This document shows positions 34,986-44,034 of a stretch of DNA of 64,000 nucleotides, one piece after another. The DNA is taken from positions 2,266,039 through 2,330,038 of the forward strand of contig NZ_NIST01000001.1 of assembly GCF_002335745.1 (NCBI RefSeq), written 5' to 3'. A program made the translations under genes and the position numbers. The notes beneath the pieces were generated by a model. It was not told the DNA's origin. It did no database searches and saw only the letters and a list, made by a program, of their open reading frames with translations. Numbering within the stretch: position 1 is the first letter of the stretch; each line of letters starts with the position of its first letter. The DNA is from Evansella halocellulosilytica. GTDB taxonomy: Bacteria > Bacillota > Bacilli > Bacillales > Salisediminibacteriaceae.

Positions 34986-35004
34986 CCAGGTGCCTGGCAC
35001 CTGG
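34986..35004. repeat. GTGCCTGGCAC palindrome
   Basis: CCAGGTGCC-T-GGCACCTGG, a perfect palindrome after the glutamate dehydrogenase gene; the same core occurs at 48152-48199 and 59599-59617. Confidence 0.6.
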
Positions 35005-35142
35005 GAGATTTTGGGTATTATACTCTTCGTATAGATGTTAATGATAGCGACTTTCCAAACTATTCTAATGCTGAGGATGATTTGATATGTTATAATGCAT
35101 TTTGCAACTGAAAAGCAACTCTGTACATGATCATTCGTACAG

Positions 35143-35180
35143 GCGAGGTTCTAGCCAAACCCTCGATAAAAAACTAAGGA
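35143..35180 (+). promoter_or_regulatory. PreQ1-I riboswitch aptamer
   Basis: GCGAGGTTCTAGCCAAACCC, then TCGATAAAAAACTAAGGA. It matches the type I PreQ1 aptamer: hairpin with the GAGGTTCTAGC loop, CCCTCG closing arm, and the A-rich tail ending ACTAAGG that folds back as a pseudoknot. It precedes queCDE, whose products make PreQ1 precursor, so PreQ1 would shut off the operon. Confidence 0.92.
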
Positions 35181-35212
35181 AAAGACATGTCCTTAGGGGC
35201 GGTCTATTTTTA
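35174..35212 (+). terminator. Riboswitch expression platform terminator
   Basis: CTAAGGA pairs with TCCTTAG, then GGGCGGTC and a T run. The 5' arm is shared with the aptamer tail, so ligand state can decide whether it forms. Confidence 0.7.
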
Positions 35213-35242
35213 TTCTCTTTTTTCGTTATTGTGGCAAAACAT

Positions 35243-35368
35243 AGAAGTTGCGTCAACTCGTAGAGAAGTTGCGCACGATCAGAGAGAAGTTGCGCACGAT
35301 CAAAGAGAAGTTGCGTCAACACAGAGAGAAGTTGCGTCAACACAGAGAGAAGCTGCGCCGAAATAGAA
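35243..35368 (+). repeat. Six 21-bp tandem repeats in the queC leader
   Basis: Unit AGAAGTTGCG plus 11 variable bases, starting at 35243, 35264, 35285, 35306, 35327 and 35348. Two variants occur (with CACGATCA or TCAACACA). A 21-bp period equals seven codons, but no start or ribosome site makes it a gene. Confidence 0.75.
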
Positions 35369-35389
35369 AGTTGTAAGGAGCGAAAATAA

Positions 35390-36046
35390 ATGAAAAATGA
35401 CAAAGCGATTGTTGTGTTTAGCGGAGGACAAGACAGCACAACATGTTTATTTTGGGCAAAAGAGAAATTTAAAGAAGTGGAAGCCGTGACATTCAATTAC
35501 AACCAACGTCACGAACTAGAAATTGACGTTGCCAAGAATATCACAGAAGAATTAAATGTAAAGCACCACGTGCTCGACATGTCATTGTTAAATCAACTAG
35601 CTCCGAATGCATTAACACGTGATGACATTGATATAGAAGAAAAAGAAGGAGAACTTCCGTCCACGTTTGTACCAGGACGTAACCTTGTCTTTTTATCATT
35701 TGCTGCGATTCTCGCAAAGCAAGTCGGTGCAAAGCACTTAATTACAGGTGTTTGCGAAACAGACTTTAGCGGTTACCCGGACTGTCGTGATGTGTTTATT
35801 AAATCACTAAATGTTACCTTGAATTTGTCGATGGACGATCAGTTTGTCATCCATACGCCCCTCATGTGGCTGGACAAAGCAGAAACATGGGAATTGGCAG
35901 ACGAGCTCAATTCACTCGATTATATACGAGAAAAAACATTAACTTGTTACAACGGTATAATTGCAGACGGCTGTGGTGAATGCCCAGCATGTAAACTACG
36001 TAAAAATGGCTTAGATTCATATTTAAAGGAAAAAGGAGATTCATAA
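35390..36046 (+). CDS. queC: 7-cyano-7-deazaguanine synthase
   Basis: A 218-residue ATP-dependent enzyme that converts 7-carboxy-7-deazaguanine to preQ0 in queuosine synthesis. PP-loop [13 protein letters not shown] at the N terminus; C-terminal zinc cysteines in [17 protein letters not shown]. Length is standard. AAGGAG precedes the ATG. First gene of the PreQ1-controlled queCDE operon. Confidence 0.97.
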   Translation: MKNDKAIVVFSGGQDSTTCLFWAKEKFKEVEAVTFNYNQRHELEIDVAKNITEELNVKHHVLDMSLLNQLAPNALTRDDIDIEEKEGELPSTFVPGRNLVFLSFAAILAKQVGAKHLITGVCETDFSGYPDCRDVFIKSLNVTLNLSMDDQFVIHTPLMWLDKAETWELADELNSLDYIREKTLTCYNGIIADGCGECPACKLRKNGLDSYLKEKGDS

Positions 36047-36048
36047 TT

Positions 36049-36522
36049 ATGTACGACTTTAAAATTGTCGACAATTTACAAAAAATTGATAAAGATATTA
36101 AACGAAGTCAATTAAAATATCATCATAAACGGGTACTTGTTAGTAAAGAATTCACATTCGATGCTGCTCATCACCTTCATTGCTATGAAGGGAAATGCAA
36201 AAACCTCCATGGTCATACGTATAAAGTGATTTTTGGTATTAGTGGTTTTGTTGATGAGACAGGGCTAATGATGGATTTTGGAGATATTAAAGAAATATGG
36301 AAAAATGAGATTGAAATCTTTCTTGATCACCGTTATTTAAATGAAATGCTGCCGCCGATGAATACGACAGCTGAAAATATGGTCGTTTGGATTTATGAAA
36401 AAATGTCAGAAGCACTCGAGAAAAGAAACTCAGGTCAACAAGAGCGTGTCGAATTTGTACGTTTGTATGAAACTCCGACAAGCTATGCGGAAGTGAAGCG
36501 GGAGTGGATGGAAAGTGAGTAA
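36049..36522 (+). CDS. queD: 6-carboxy-5,6,7,8-tetrahydropterin synthase
   Basis: A 157-residue T-fold enzyme of queuosine synthesis that turns dihydroneopterin triphosphate into 6-carboxytetrahydropterin. Zinc-binding His residues are in FDAAHHLHCYEGKCKNLHGH, and the catalytic Cys lies in the same stretch; the conserved Asp/His pair is in FLDHRYLN. It starts two bases after queC and overlaps queE by eight bases. Confidence 0.95.
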   Translation: MYDFKIVDNLQKIDKDIKRSQLKYHHKRVLVSKEFTFDAAHHLHCYEGKCKNLHGHTYKVIFGISGFVDETGLMMDFGDIKEIWKNEIEIFLDHRYLNEMLPPMNTTAENMVVWIYEKMSEALEKRNSGQQERVEFVRLYETPTSYAEVKREWMESE

Positions 36523-37243
36523 AATCCCTGTACTTGAAGTATTCGGTCCGACGATTCAAGGAGAAGGAATGGTAGTTGGTCAAAAAACGATGTTCGTTCG
36601 AACAGCAGGCTGTGATTATGCTTGTTCATGGTGTGACTCAGCTTTTACTTGGGATGGAAGTGCGAAAGATGAGATTGTTCAAATGACTGCAGAACAAGTT
36701 TGGCAGCAGCTTCTTGAAGTTGGCGGGCAAACATTTTCACACGTCACGATTTCTGGAGGCAACCCTGCACTCATCCGATCAATCGGTGAACTTGTTGAAC
36801 TTCTTCATGAAAACAACGTTGAAGTTGCGCTCGAAACACAAGGGAGCAAATGGCAAGATTGGTTTCTTCAAATTGATGATCTGACTTTGTCGCCAAAACC
36901 ACCGAGCTCAAGCATGAACGTCGATTTGGCAAAACTTGATTATATTGTGCGTCAATTAATAGAGAGCGAACGTCAACGTTTCGTCAGTTTAAAAGTTGTC
37001 ATTTTTAATGAAGGAGATTACGAGTTTGCTAAAAAAATAAGTAAACGGTATCCAAAGCTTTCTCTCTATTTACAAGTAGGAAATGATCATGTTGTTACAA
37101 AAGACGACACAGCTTTACGTCATGAGCTATTACAGAAGTATGAATGGCTCATTGACTTAACGATGAAGGACCATGAATTAACGAACATCCGTGTATTACC
37201 CCAGCTTCACACACTCGTCTGGGGGAACAAACGCGGAGTATAA
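36515..37243 (+). CDS. queE: 7-carboxy-7-deazaguanine synthase
   Basis: A 242-residue radical-SAM enzyme that makes 7-carboxy-7-deazaguanine from carboxytetrahydropterin. The [4Fe-4S] Cys motif is in AGCDYACSWCDSAF (C-x3-C-x2-C), with GPTIQGEG before it and ISGGNPAL after. GTG start within the end of queD. No queF gene follows, so the final reduction gene is elsewhere. Confidence 0.95.
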   Translation: MSKIPVLEVFGPTIQGEGMVVGQKTMFVRTAGCDYACSWCDSAFTWDGSAKDEIVQMTAEQVWQQLLEVGGQTFSHVTISGGNPALIRSIGELVELLHENNVEVALETQGSKWQDWFLQIDDLTLSPKPPSSSMNVDLAKLDYIVRQLIESERQRFVSLKVVIFNEGDYEFAKKISKRYPKLSLYLQVGNDHVVTKDDTALRHELLQKYEWLIDLTMKDHELTNIRVLPQLHTLVWGNKRGV

Positions 37244-37250
37244 AAATAGA

Positions 37251-37286
37251 GCACATGGTTTTCAAAAAAGGAACCCATGTGTTTTC
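37251..37286 (+). terminator. Terminator of the que operon
   Basis: CACATGG / CCATGTG stem followed by TTTTCT. Confidence 0.65.
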
Positions 37287-37347
37287 TACATTTAAGGTTG
37301 GATATTTATGTTAAAATGACTACATAAAATTGAAAAGAGAGGTTGTT

Positions 37348-37875
37348 ATGATGATGAAAACGGCTCTTATGATTATTGATGTTCAAAATGACATGTTTGC
37401 TGAAGGGAACCCTGTTTTTAACGGAAAAAAATTGATAAAAAATATTCAAATGTTATTGGAAGAAGCACGTTCCAAAGGGGTTCCGGTCTTTTTTGTACAA
37501 CATGAAGAAGGGAAAGGGACACCGATGGAATATGGAACGAAAGGATGGGAAATTCATCCTGACATTGAACCGTTGCTAGAGGAGACGATCATTCATAAAA
37601 AAACACCTGATTCTTTCTACGAAACAACATTAGAAGAAAACTTGAAAAAACAAGGAATCAATCATCTTATTTTAGCTGGTATCCAAACGGATGTTTGTGT
37701 CGATACGACGTGCAGACGAGCATTCAGCATGGGGTACAAAGTCACATTAGTTTCTGATACACATAGCACATGGGGGACAAAAGAGTTATCAGCTGAACAA
37801 ATTATTCATCATCATAATCAACTGTTACGCTGGTTTGCTGATGTTAAGCCTATGAGTGAAATTACATTTCATTAA
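37348..37875 (+). CDS. Isochorismatase-family cysteine hydrolase
   Basis: A 175-residue hydrolase. The catalytic triad is visible: Asp in MIIDVQNDMF, Lys in HKKTPDSFYET and Cys in GIQTDVCVDTTCRRA. Members hydrolyse amides or vinyl ethers such as nicotinamide or isochorismate; the substrate here is unknown. GAGAGG precedes the ATG run at 37348. Confidence 0.88.
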   Translation: MMMKTALMIIDVQNDMFAEGNPVFNGKKLIKNIQMLLEEARSKGVPVFFVQHEEGKGTPMEYGTKGWEIHPDIEPLLEETIIHKKTPDSFYETTLEENLKKQGINHLILAGIQTDVCVDTTCRRAFSMGYKVTLVSDTHSTWGTKELSAEQIIHHHNQLLRWFADVKPMSEITFH

Positions 37876-37913
37876 TGGTGAGATGAAGAAATGAACGAAG
37901 GAGCATAAAACAA

Positions 37914-38369
37914 GTGGGATATGTCGAAGACTTACGTAAAATTGTCGGACATCGTCCGCTCATTTTAGTTGGAGCTGTCGTTGTCGTCGTCGATGAGCAT
38001 GGAAGAATTTTATTACAACAACGTAAATACCCAAAAGGGACATGGGGCTTGCCTGGAGGGTTACTAGAATTAACGGAGTCGACTGAGGAAGCAGCAAGAC
38101 GTGAAGTATATGAAGAGACTGGGTTAACTGTCAATGATCTCACATTATTAAACGTATACTCGGGAAAAGACTATTTTGTTAGAGCAGAAAATGGCGATGA
38201 GTTTTATGCTGTTACTGTTGCCTACTCTACCAAAAACTATGAAGGAAAGCTAGAAGCAGACCGTAATGAATCAGTCCAGCTCACCTTTTGTTATCCGAAA
38301 GATTTTCCAGAAAACTTCATTGGAAGTCATCGGCGAATACTTGATGACTATGTCGACCATTCTTTATAA
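37914..38369 (+). CDS. NUDIX hydrolase
   Basis: A 151-residue pyrophosphohydrolase with a complete Nudix box within GLLELTESTEEAARREVYEE and TGL. The early part has ILVGAVVVVVDEHGRILLQQ. GTG start after AAGGAG. It lies 37 bp before the response regulator gene and could be the first gene of that transcript. Substrate unknown. Confidence 0.9.
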   Translation: MGYVEDLRKIVGHRPLILVGAVVVVVDEHGRILLQQRKYPKGTWGLPGGLLELTESTEEAARREVYEETGLTVNDLTLLNVYSGKDYFVRAENGDEFYAVTVAYSTKNYEGKLEADRNESVQLTFCYPKDFPENFIGSHRRILDDYVDHSL

Positions 38370-38406
38370 ATGAATCTTTATCGTGAACGGACGGGGAAGT
38401 GAAAGT

Positions 38407-39114
38407 ATGTATCAAATTTTATTAGTAGAAGACGACCATAAGATTGCTTCGATCTTAACGAATTATTTAATACGCTACGGTTATCAAGTACACGTCGCAG
38501 AAAATTTAGCTGCGGTTGACGAGGAATTTGCTGCTGTTAAACCGGACCTTGTGTTACTTGATGTCAATTTGCCTTACTATGACGGCTTTTATTGGTGCAG
38601 ACAAATTCGCATGCAATCGAAAGTGCCAATCCTATTTATTTCTGCTCGCACGGAAGAAATGAATCAAGTAATGGCGATTGAATATGGCGGAGATGACTAT
38701 ATAACGAAACCTTTTAACTTGGAAGTTGTCTTGGCAAAAATAAAAAGTACGTTAAGAAGAGCTTATGGTGAATATGCGATTTCAGCAAGACAAGATGAAC
38801 AAAAATTAGAAAAAGCAGGACTCATCCTTCACCCGAATCAGTTCACTGTTGAATATAAAGGTGAACAAATCGTGTTAACAAAAAACGAGTTCCAACTTCT
38901 TCGTACGTTATTTCAGTCTTACAACGCGGTTGTAAGTCGGGAAGAATTACTCGAAGCGTTATGGGACGAAGATGCGTTTGTTGATGATAATACCTTGACG
39001 GTTAATGTTACGAGAGTGAGAAAAAAGCTGACAGAAATTCATGTTGAGAATGCGATTCACACTGTTCGAGGCAAAGGTTACAGGTTATTCATAAAAGGGG
39101 ACGAGCCATTATGA
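38407..39114 (+). CDS. Bce-type response regulator (OmpR family)
   Basis: A 235-residue two-component regulator. Receiver domain with ILLVEDDHKI, the phospho-Asp in PDLVLLDVNLPYYDG and Lys in DDYITKPF; C-terminal winged helix with LTKNEFQLLRTLFQ and VRGKGYRLF. ATG 38407 is preceded by GGGGAAG; an upstream in-frame start lacks a site. It overlaps the kinase gene and sits with an ABC transporter of the BceAB type, so it likely induces that transporter when peptide antibiotics are present. Confidence 0.9.
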   Translation: MYQILLVEDDHKIASILTNYLIRYGYQVHVAENLAAVDEEFAAVKPDLVLLDVNLPYYDGFYWCRQIRMQSKVPILFISARTEEMNQVMAIEYGGDDYITKPFNLEVVLAKIKSTLRRAYGEYAISARQDEQKLEKAGLILHPNQFTVEYKGEQIVLTKNEFQLLRTLFQSYNAVVSREELLEALWDEDAFVDDNTLTVNVTRVRKKLTEIHVENAIHTVRGKGYRLFIKGDEPL

Positions 39115-40178
39115 AGCTGAAACATTTTCTAGGAGATCGTCTCATCCTCCTTATATTTTTCGTTATTTTTGTTAGTACAGTTTTACTCGTGTACAGCTTA
39201 TCACTTATAGAAGTTGGCTTGTCACCATCAATGGGCAACCTTCTTTATATGATCATTCTCGCTGTTTTCCTGCTCATCATATTTTTCCTTATCGATTATT
39301 TTCGTCACAAACGATTGTATCAACAAATCAATCGAATGAATGAGTTGAACAGTCCAACTTTTGATCAAATTGATGCATTAATGAATATTCAGCCAATCAC
39401 ATATGAACAGCAGCAATGGATAAATCTCATAAAGATAACTAACGCAGCTGGAAGAGCTGAAGTTACAGATGAAATGAAGCAAAGAGAGCAGTATGAGGTT
39501 CTTATCCACCAGTGGGTGCATCAAATGAAAACGCCAGTGTCGGTTATTTCACTTATCGCCCAGGAGGGAAAAACGAGGTTTCATGATCATCATATGAAGC
39601 ACTGTATAGAAGAAATTGAAGAAGAAAATGATAAATTTAGGCGTGGACTTGACATTATTCTCCACGGAGCAAGGGTACGGAACTTTGCAGAAGATATAAC
39701 ACCAACTAAAATGAATCTCGTCTCTTTAGTGAAAAATGTCATTAATGATGATCGTAAGCAATTTATAAAACGGGGACTCTATCCAAAACTAATAACGAAA
39801 AATGAACAGATCTTTATCTATAGTGATGAAAAGTGGCTTCGTTTTGCGATAAGTCAGGTGCTTTACAATGCCTTGAAATATTCGGTCCAAGGTAACGACG
39901 ATCATATTACATTTGAAGTTATTGAAAAGAATAAAATTGTAAAGCTTAACGTCATTGATCATGGAGTAGGCATTCCGCGTCATGATCTCAAACGAGTGTT
40001 TCAGCCATTTTTTACAGGGGAGAATGGCAGACACTATCAAGAATCAACTGGAATGGGACTTTATTTAGTGAAAGAAATTTGTACGTCGTTAGGTCATACT
40101 GTATCCGTTGATGCTGAACCTGAAAAAGGGACAACTGTATCGTTCACGTTTGAATCTGAAACCTTACATGGTATGTGA
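39111..40178 (+). CDS. Bce-type intramembrane-sensing histidine kinase
   Basis: A 355-residue kinase with two close transmembrane helices and almost no extracellular loop, the form in which the partner ABC transporter does the sensing. The H box is in HQWVHQMKTPVSVISLIAQ and the ATPase domain has QVLYNALKYS, DHGVGIPRHDLKRVFQPFFT and GMGLYLVKEI. Starts at ATG overlapping the regulator stop by four bases. Confidence 0.9.
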   Translation: MKLKHFLGDRLILLIFFVIFVSTVLLVYSLSLIEVGLSPSMGNLLYMIILAVFLLIIFFLIDYFRHKRLYQQINRMNELNSPTFDQIDALMNIQPITYEQQQWINLIKITNAAGRAEVTDEMKQREQYEVLIHQWVHQMKTPVSVISLIAQEGKTRFHDHHMKHCIEEIEEENDKFRRGLDIILHGARVRNFAEDITPTKMNLVSLVKNVINDDRKQFIKRGLYPKLITKNEQIFIYSDEKWLRFAISQVLYNALKYSVQGNDDHITFEVIEKNKIVKLNVIDHGVGIPRHDLKRVFQPFFTGENGRHYQESTGMGLYLVKEICTSLGHTVSVDAEPEKGTTVSFTFESETLHGM

Positions 40179-40192
40179 CAAAAATGTAAGGT
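40161..40192 (+). promoter_or_regulatory. Putative BceR-type binding site before the ABC genes
   Basis: TGACAAAAATGTAA (40176-40189) fits TNACA-N4-TGTAA, the binding core described for Bce-type regulators. It is enclosed by the inverted repeat ACCTTACAT / ATGTAAGGT, which overlaps the kinase stop codon and could also fold as a hairpin. Confidence 0.55.
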
Positions 40193-40284
40193 TCTTTACG
40201 GTTATGAAAGAAACTTCGATGGCAGACAAGATTCCAGAGAACGTATACTTAGTGTTGTCAAAAGGTTAAAGGAGGCAGTTATCG

Positions 40285-41061
40285 ATGGAAATATTGAAAG
40301 CAGAAGACTTATCGAAAATCTACACCCAGAAGAAAGGGGAACTTTCTTTTAAGGCACTTGACCGTTTTTCTCTCGAGGTTGATAAAGGAGAAATGGTTGC
40401 AGTTATGGGGCCATCAGGAAGTGGAAAAACGACATTTTTAAATATTATTGCAACGATTGATAAGCCAACATCAGGAAAAGTCATCATTAATGATACAGAT
40501 CCACGTCACTTAAAAAACGATAAGCTTGCACTGTTTAGACGAAGAGAAATTGGCTTTGTGTTCCAAGATTTTAATTTGCTAGATACATTAACGGTTCGGG
40601 AGAACATTTTACTTCCTCTTGCCCTGGACAATTATTCAACAAAAGAAATGAATCGACGAATCACTGAGTTAGCAAATATTTTAGGAATTACTGACATTTT
40701 GGAGAAACGAACGTATGAGATTTCGGGGGGACAGCAGCAAAGGGCAGCCGTTGCGCGTGCGATTATTCATGAACCTTCGATTATTTTAGCTGATGAACCG
40801 ACAGGAAACTTAGATTCTAAATCGGCAAAACAAGTCATGAACGCATTTTCCCTCCTACAACAGGAGAAAGGTGCGACAACCTTAATCGTTACACATGATC
40901 CGACAGCAGCTAGCTTTTGTGACCGAGTGCTCTTTATTAAAGACGGAAAATTCTTTTCTGAAGTTTATAAAGGGAAGAATCAAGAGACCTTCTATAAGCG
41001 AATTCTTGATACATTGAGCGTTCTCGGAGGTGACTTTCATGAACATTCGTCACCTAGCTAA
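40285..41061 (+). CDS. BceA-like ABC transporter ATP-binding protein
   Basis: A 258-residue ATPase of the MacB/BceA class. Walker A GPSGSGKTT, signature ISGGQQQRAAVARA, Walker B IILADEPTGNLDS and switch His in LIVTHDPTAA. AAAGGAGG precedes the ATG. It overlaps the permease gene by 23 bases. Together they would both signal and remove cell-wall-active peptides such as bacitracin or lantibiotics; the inducer is not known here. Confidence 0.92.
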   Translation: MEILKAEDLSKIYTQKKGELSFKALDRFSLEVDKGEMVAVMGPSGSGKTTFLNIIATIDKPTSGKVIINDTDPRHLKNDKLALFRRREIGFVFQDFNLLDTLTVRENILLPLALDNYSTKEMNRRITELANILGITDILEKRTYEISGGQQQRAAVARAIIHEPSIILADEPTGNLDSKSAKQVMNAFSLLQQEKGATTLIVTHDPTAASFCDRVLFIKDGKFFSEVYKGKNQETFYKRILDTLSVLGGDFHEHSSPS

Positions 41062-42988
41062 ACGAAACATTGAAGGCAACGCCAAACGATACTTGGCATA
41101 TTTTTTAAGCTGTATTTTTGCCGTCACAATCTTTTATATGTATGCAGCCTTTATTTTTCACCCAGACGTCATTGAAGGAGAAATGAAAGGAGCAGCTGTT
41201 ACGAGAAGAGGAATGATCGCAGCAGAAATCATCATTATCATTTTTTCTGTCTTTTTTATTTCTTATTCAAATGGAGCCTTTCTTCAGACGAGAAAAAAAG
41301 AATTTGGTTTGTTGACACTTTTTGGGATGTCTAAGGGACAGCTTCGAAAACTTATCTATTTTGAACAAACGATCGTTTCGATTTTGGCAATTGTTGTTGG
41401 AGTTGGACTCGGACTGTTATTTTCGAAATTATTTCTGATGCTCATGTCTGCACTTCTTTCTGTAGATAGTCCGATTGAATTTATGCTCGTTCCTGAAGCA
41501 TTTCTGTATACGATTGGTGGATTTTTCATTTTATTTCAACTGTTAACGTTGCTTGGGTTGTTCAAAGTTGGCAAGCAGGAGCCAATAGATTTGTTAAAAG
41601 AAGCAAGCAAACCGAAAAATACACCGCTATTTTCTTATTGGCTCGTCCTTTTAACTGTTGTCTGTTTAAGTATAACGTACTACTTAGCAGCAACAATAGC
41701 AATGCTTAACGTTTTTGGAAGGATTTTGCCGATTTTGTTCTTTGTATTAGTCGGAACTTATTTTCTGTTTACTCAAGGAAGCGTTGCAGTTATGAAATCG
41801 ATTTACGGAAAAAAATCGAGACTGTACCGCGGAACGAATCTTGTAACAGATACGAATATGTTGTTCCATGTGAGAGACTTTTCAAAAATGTTTTTCCTCA
41901 CCTCGGTCATTACTGCAGTTATTTTAACGGCAGCAGGCACCATTTTTATGTTTTATGCGGATTTAAAAGATCAAAGCGAAAGGAATATGCCTCAAGCGAT
42001 AGGCTGGGTGGAAAATAACGCAGAACAACATTCAATTATTGAACCGGACAAAGTGAGGAAGACATTGAATGATGGAGGTTTCGAGATTCTGTATGAAGTC
42101 GATATTGTCGGTGTTCCTGTGTCTCATTTCATGGAGAATGTTACCGGAGAAAGAGTAGAAGGTGAAGCACTCCTTTTACCGGAAAGCGAAATTAATCGGA
42201 TTCTGGAAAAAAGAGGATTTGCAACGATAGAATTGCGAGATAATCAAGCGGTCTATAATTATCCATATGAGTACCTTGAATATGATTTTTTCGAGAAAGA
42301 CGAACATTTAGAGATTCAAGTGCAAAACTTAACCGAGGAAGTAGTTATAATAGAACAGTTAAATAAAGGAGTCATTGCTCCTATTGGAATTGCTACATCA
42401 TCGATCATTGTGAGAGACCAACTTTACGAACAAATATCTAATGAAGTCCCTCTTTCTAATAAAGCTCGTGTACACGGCTTTGAAATGGATAATTGGGAAC
42501 AAGCAATAGAGGTATCAGAAATGATTGAAGCTGAAGCTAACCTTGACGGTGCAGAACATCAATTACAAACGAGAGCGACTGGCTTCCAATCGATAAAACA
42601 AGGTAGCGCATTGACGCTGTTTATCGGGTTATTCGTCAGTCTATTATTTTTTATCGTTCAAGGCAGTATGATTTATCTAAAACTATTTACGACGATTGAA
42701 GATAAAAAAATGCAAATCTATTCGTTATTTCGCGTAGGGTTAACTCGTAAAGAAATCCGGAAAATTTTAAATCATGAAGTAGCGATGTTATTTTTTATCC
42801 CATTTGTCATTGGAACGGTGCATGCTTTGTTTGCTTATGTAGCGTTAAGCAATTTATTAGCAGCCAATTTAACTAGATATGCTGCACTCGTCATCGGAAT
42901 TTACTTTATATTGCAGCTTTCGTATTACTTAATCACAAGAAAGCTTTATGCAAAATCTGTCACAAATGATATAAGGTATACGAATTAA
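41039..42988 (+). CDS. BceB-like ABC transporter permease
   Basis: A 649-residue permease with about ten helices and a large extracellular domain of some 200 residues (about 300-520, near DQSERNMPQAIGWVENNAEQ to ATGFQSIKQGS), the hallmark of BceB. FtsX-like motifs are seen near TRKKEFGLLTLFGMSKGQLR and KKMQIYSLFRVGLTRKEIRK. ATG 41039 has GGAGG eight bases upstream. Confidence 0.92.
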   Translation: MNIRHLAKRNIEGNAKRYLAYFLSCIFAVTIFYMYAAFIFHPDVIEGEMKGAAVTRRGMIAAEIIIIIFSVFFISYSNGAFLQTRKKEFGLLTLFGMSKGQLRKLIYFEQTIVSILAIVVGVGLGLLFSKLFLMLMSALLSVDSPIEFMLVPEAFLYTIGGFFILFQLLTLLGLFKVGKQEPIDLLKEASKPKNTPLFSYWLVLLTVVCLSITYYLAATIAMLNVFGRILPILFFVLVGTYFLFTQGSVAVMKSIYGKKSRLYRGTNLVTDTNMLFHVRDFSKMFFLTSVITAVILTAAGTIFMFYADLKDQSERNMPQAIGWVENNAEQHSIIEPDKVRKTLNDGGFEILYEVDIVGVPVSHFMENVTGERVEGEALLLPESEINRILEKRGFATIELRDNQAVYNYPYEYLEYDFFEKDEHLEIQVQNLTEEVVIIEQLNKGVIAPIGIATSSIIVRDQLYEQISNEVPLSNKARVHGFEMDNWEQAIEVSEMIEAEANLDGAEHQLQTRATGFQSIKQGSALTLFIGLFVSLLFFIVQGSMIYLKLFTTIEDKKMQIYSLFRVGLTRKEIRKILNHEVAMLFFIPFVIGTVHALFAYVALSNLLAANLTRYAALVIGIYFILQLSYYLITRKLYAKSVTNDIRYTN

Positions 42989-43024
42989 GTGAAAACAGAA
43001 TACTTGGAAACAGTAAAGCGACTG

Positions 43025-43066
43025 AAAAAGGGGCTCGTTCATCTTAAATGATCAGCTCCTTTTTTA
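43025..43066 (+). terminator. Terminator of the Bce-like module
   Basis: AAAAGGGGCT pairs with AGCTCCTTTTTT around a 20-base loop; long T tract. Confidence 0.8.
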
Positions 43067-43155
43067 GTCTTTTTTTCCTTGTAACCGAAAGTAAAAAAAG
43101 GAAAAAGATCCCTTTTGTTGAATAGTGAAAATAAATTAGGAAGGGAGGGCGTGGG

Positions 43156-43611
43156 ATGTATGAATACTTTCAAGGGCTAGTGATCAGGGAAAGCACGAAC
43201 GAAGTTCCACCTGAAAAAGTTGAAAGTTTGTTTCAAGATGCAGGAGGGGCTCGTCATACACCGAATTGGCAGAAAGAAAAGTTCTCATTGATTTTCAAGA
43301 ATTCTACTTGGGCTTTTACAGTTTGGGATGACGAAAAAATGATTGCTATGGTACGTGTGATATCTGATCAAATTATGGCAGCAACGATTATGGACTTAAT
43401 TGTCCACTCTACATATCGTGGAAAAGGGATTGGTAAAAAATTAGTTGAATGCTGTGTTAAAAAGCTGCCACATGGAGACTGGTTTGCACATACTTCTGCA
43501 AATAATTATGAATTTTATAAACGCTGTGGCTTTGATGTGAATGATCTTTCTCAAAACGGAACATGTGTATATTACGGATATATTGAAGCGAGAAAAGCTG
43601 GACATCGATAA
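43156..43611 (+). CDS. GNAT N-acetyltransferase
   Basis: A 151-residue acetyltransferase. The acetyl-CoA motif is DLIVHSTYRGKGIGKKLVEC and the C-terminal part has NNYEFYKRCGFDVND. GGGAGGGCGTGGG precedes the ATG. Substrate unknown; the short form recalls YhbS-like enzymes. Single gene with its own site. Confidence 0.88.
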   Translation: MYEYFQGLVIRESTNEVPPEKVESLFQDAGGARHTPNWQKEKFSLIFKNSTWAFTVWDDEKMIAMVRVISDQIMAATIMDLIVHSTYRGKGIGKKLVECCVKKLPHGDWFAHTSANNYEFYKRCGFDVNDLSQNGTCVYYGYIEARKAGHR

Positions 43612-43624
43612 ATTGAGATACTCG

Positions 43625-44014
43625 ATGATTGTTGACATGACAGTGTAAGTACGCATTAAAAATTTAGAAGAAGGACAAAAATTTTATAAAGTATTGTTAG
43701 ACCGTAAGCCCGATTTCATCCCTCATGAAGGCTTTGCAGAATGGGAGTTAATTCGTGGTTGTTGGTTACAGGTAGCAAAAGGAGAACCGACACCTGGAAG
43801 TGGTCCATTAAGGCTTGGAGTAACAAATATTGAGAAAGAACGGACGAGAGTAATAGAGAAGCTGAATGTTGAAGCATTTAAAATTTATTCTCGAGAAGAA
43901 GTTCCAGTAAAGTGGGGCACATTTACTGATCCATGGGGGAACCGACTAGGGTTCTATGAATTTATGGATAAAGAAGAGCAAAATGAACGAGTAAAAATGG
44001 TGTTGCAACAGTAA
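43625..44014 (+). pseudogene. VOC/glyoxalase-family gene with early stop codon
   Basis: From ATG 43625 the frame reads MIVDMTV, then TAA at 43646-43648, then VRIKNLEEGQKFYKVLLDRK in the same frame, which is the normal first strand and helix of a VOC-fold protein. The rest continues to the end (VKWGTFTDPWGNRLGFYEF). The stop removes the first beta strand unless read through. The only later ordinary start, TTG at 43694, has no ribosome site and would lack a metal-site strand. A sequencing error is possible. Confidence 0.65.
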
Positions 44015-44034
44015 CACTTAGGAGGAATAGACAC

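Noticed and set aside
35243-35368. CRISPR array
   Set aside because: The units are directly tandem with no spacers and there are no cas genes nearby.
35131-35496. Minus-strand frame with repeated QLLSVLT-like heptads
   Set aside because: It is the antisense reading of the 21-bp tandem repeats and the riboswitch; the heptad pattern is a product of the 21-bp period.
37914-42988. Novel NUDIX-dependent signalling module
   Set aside because: The NUDIX gene is simply next to a standard Bce-like module; nothing in sequence links them beyond proximity.
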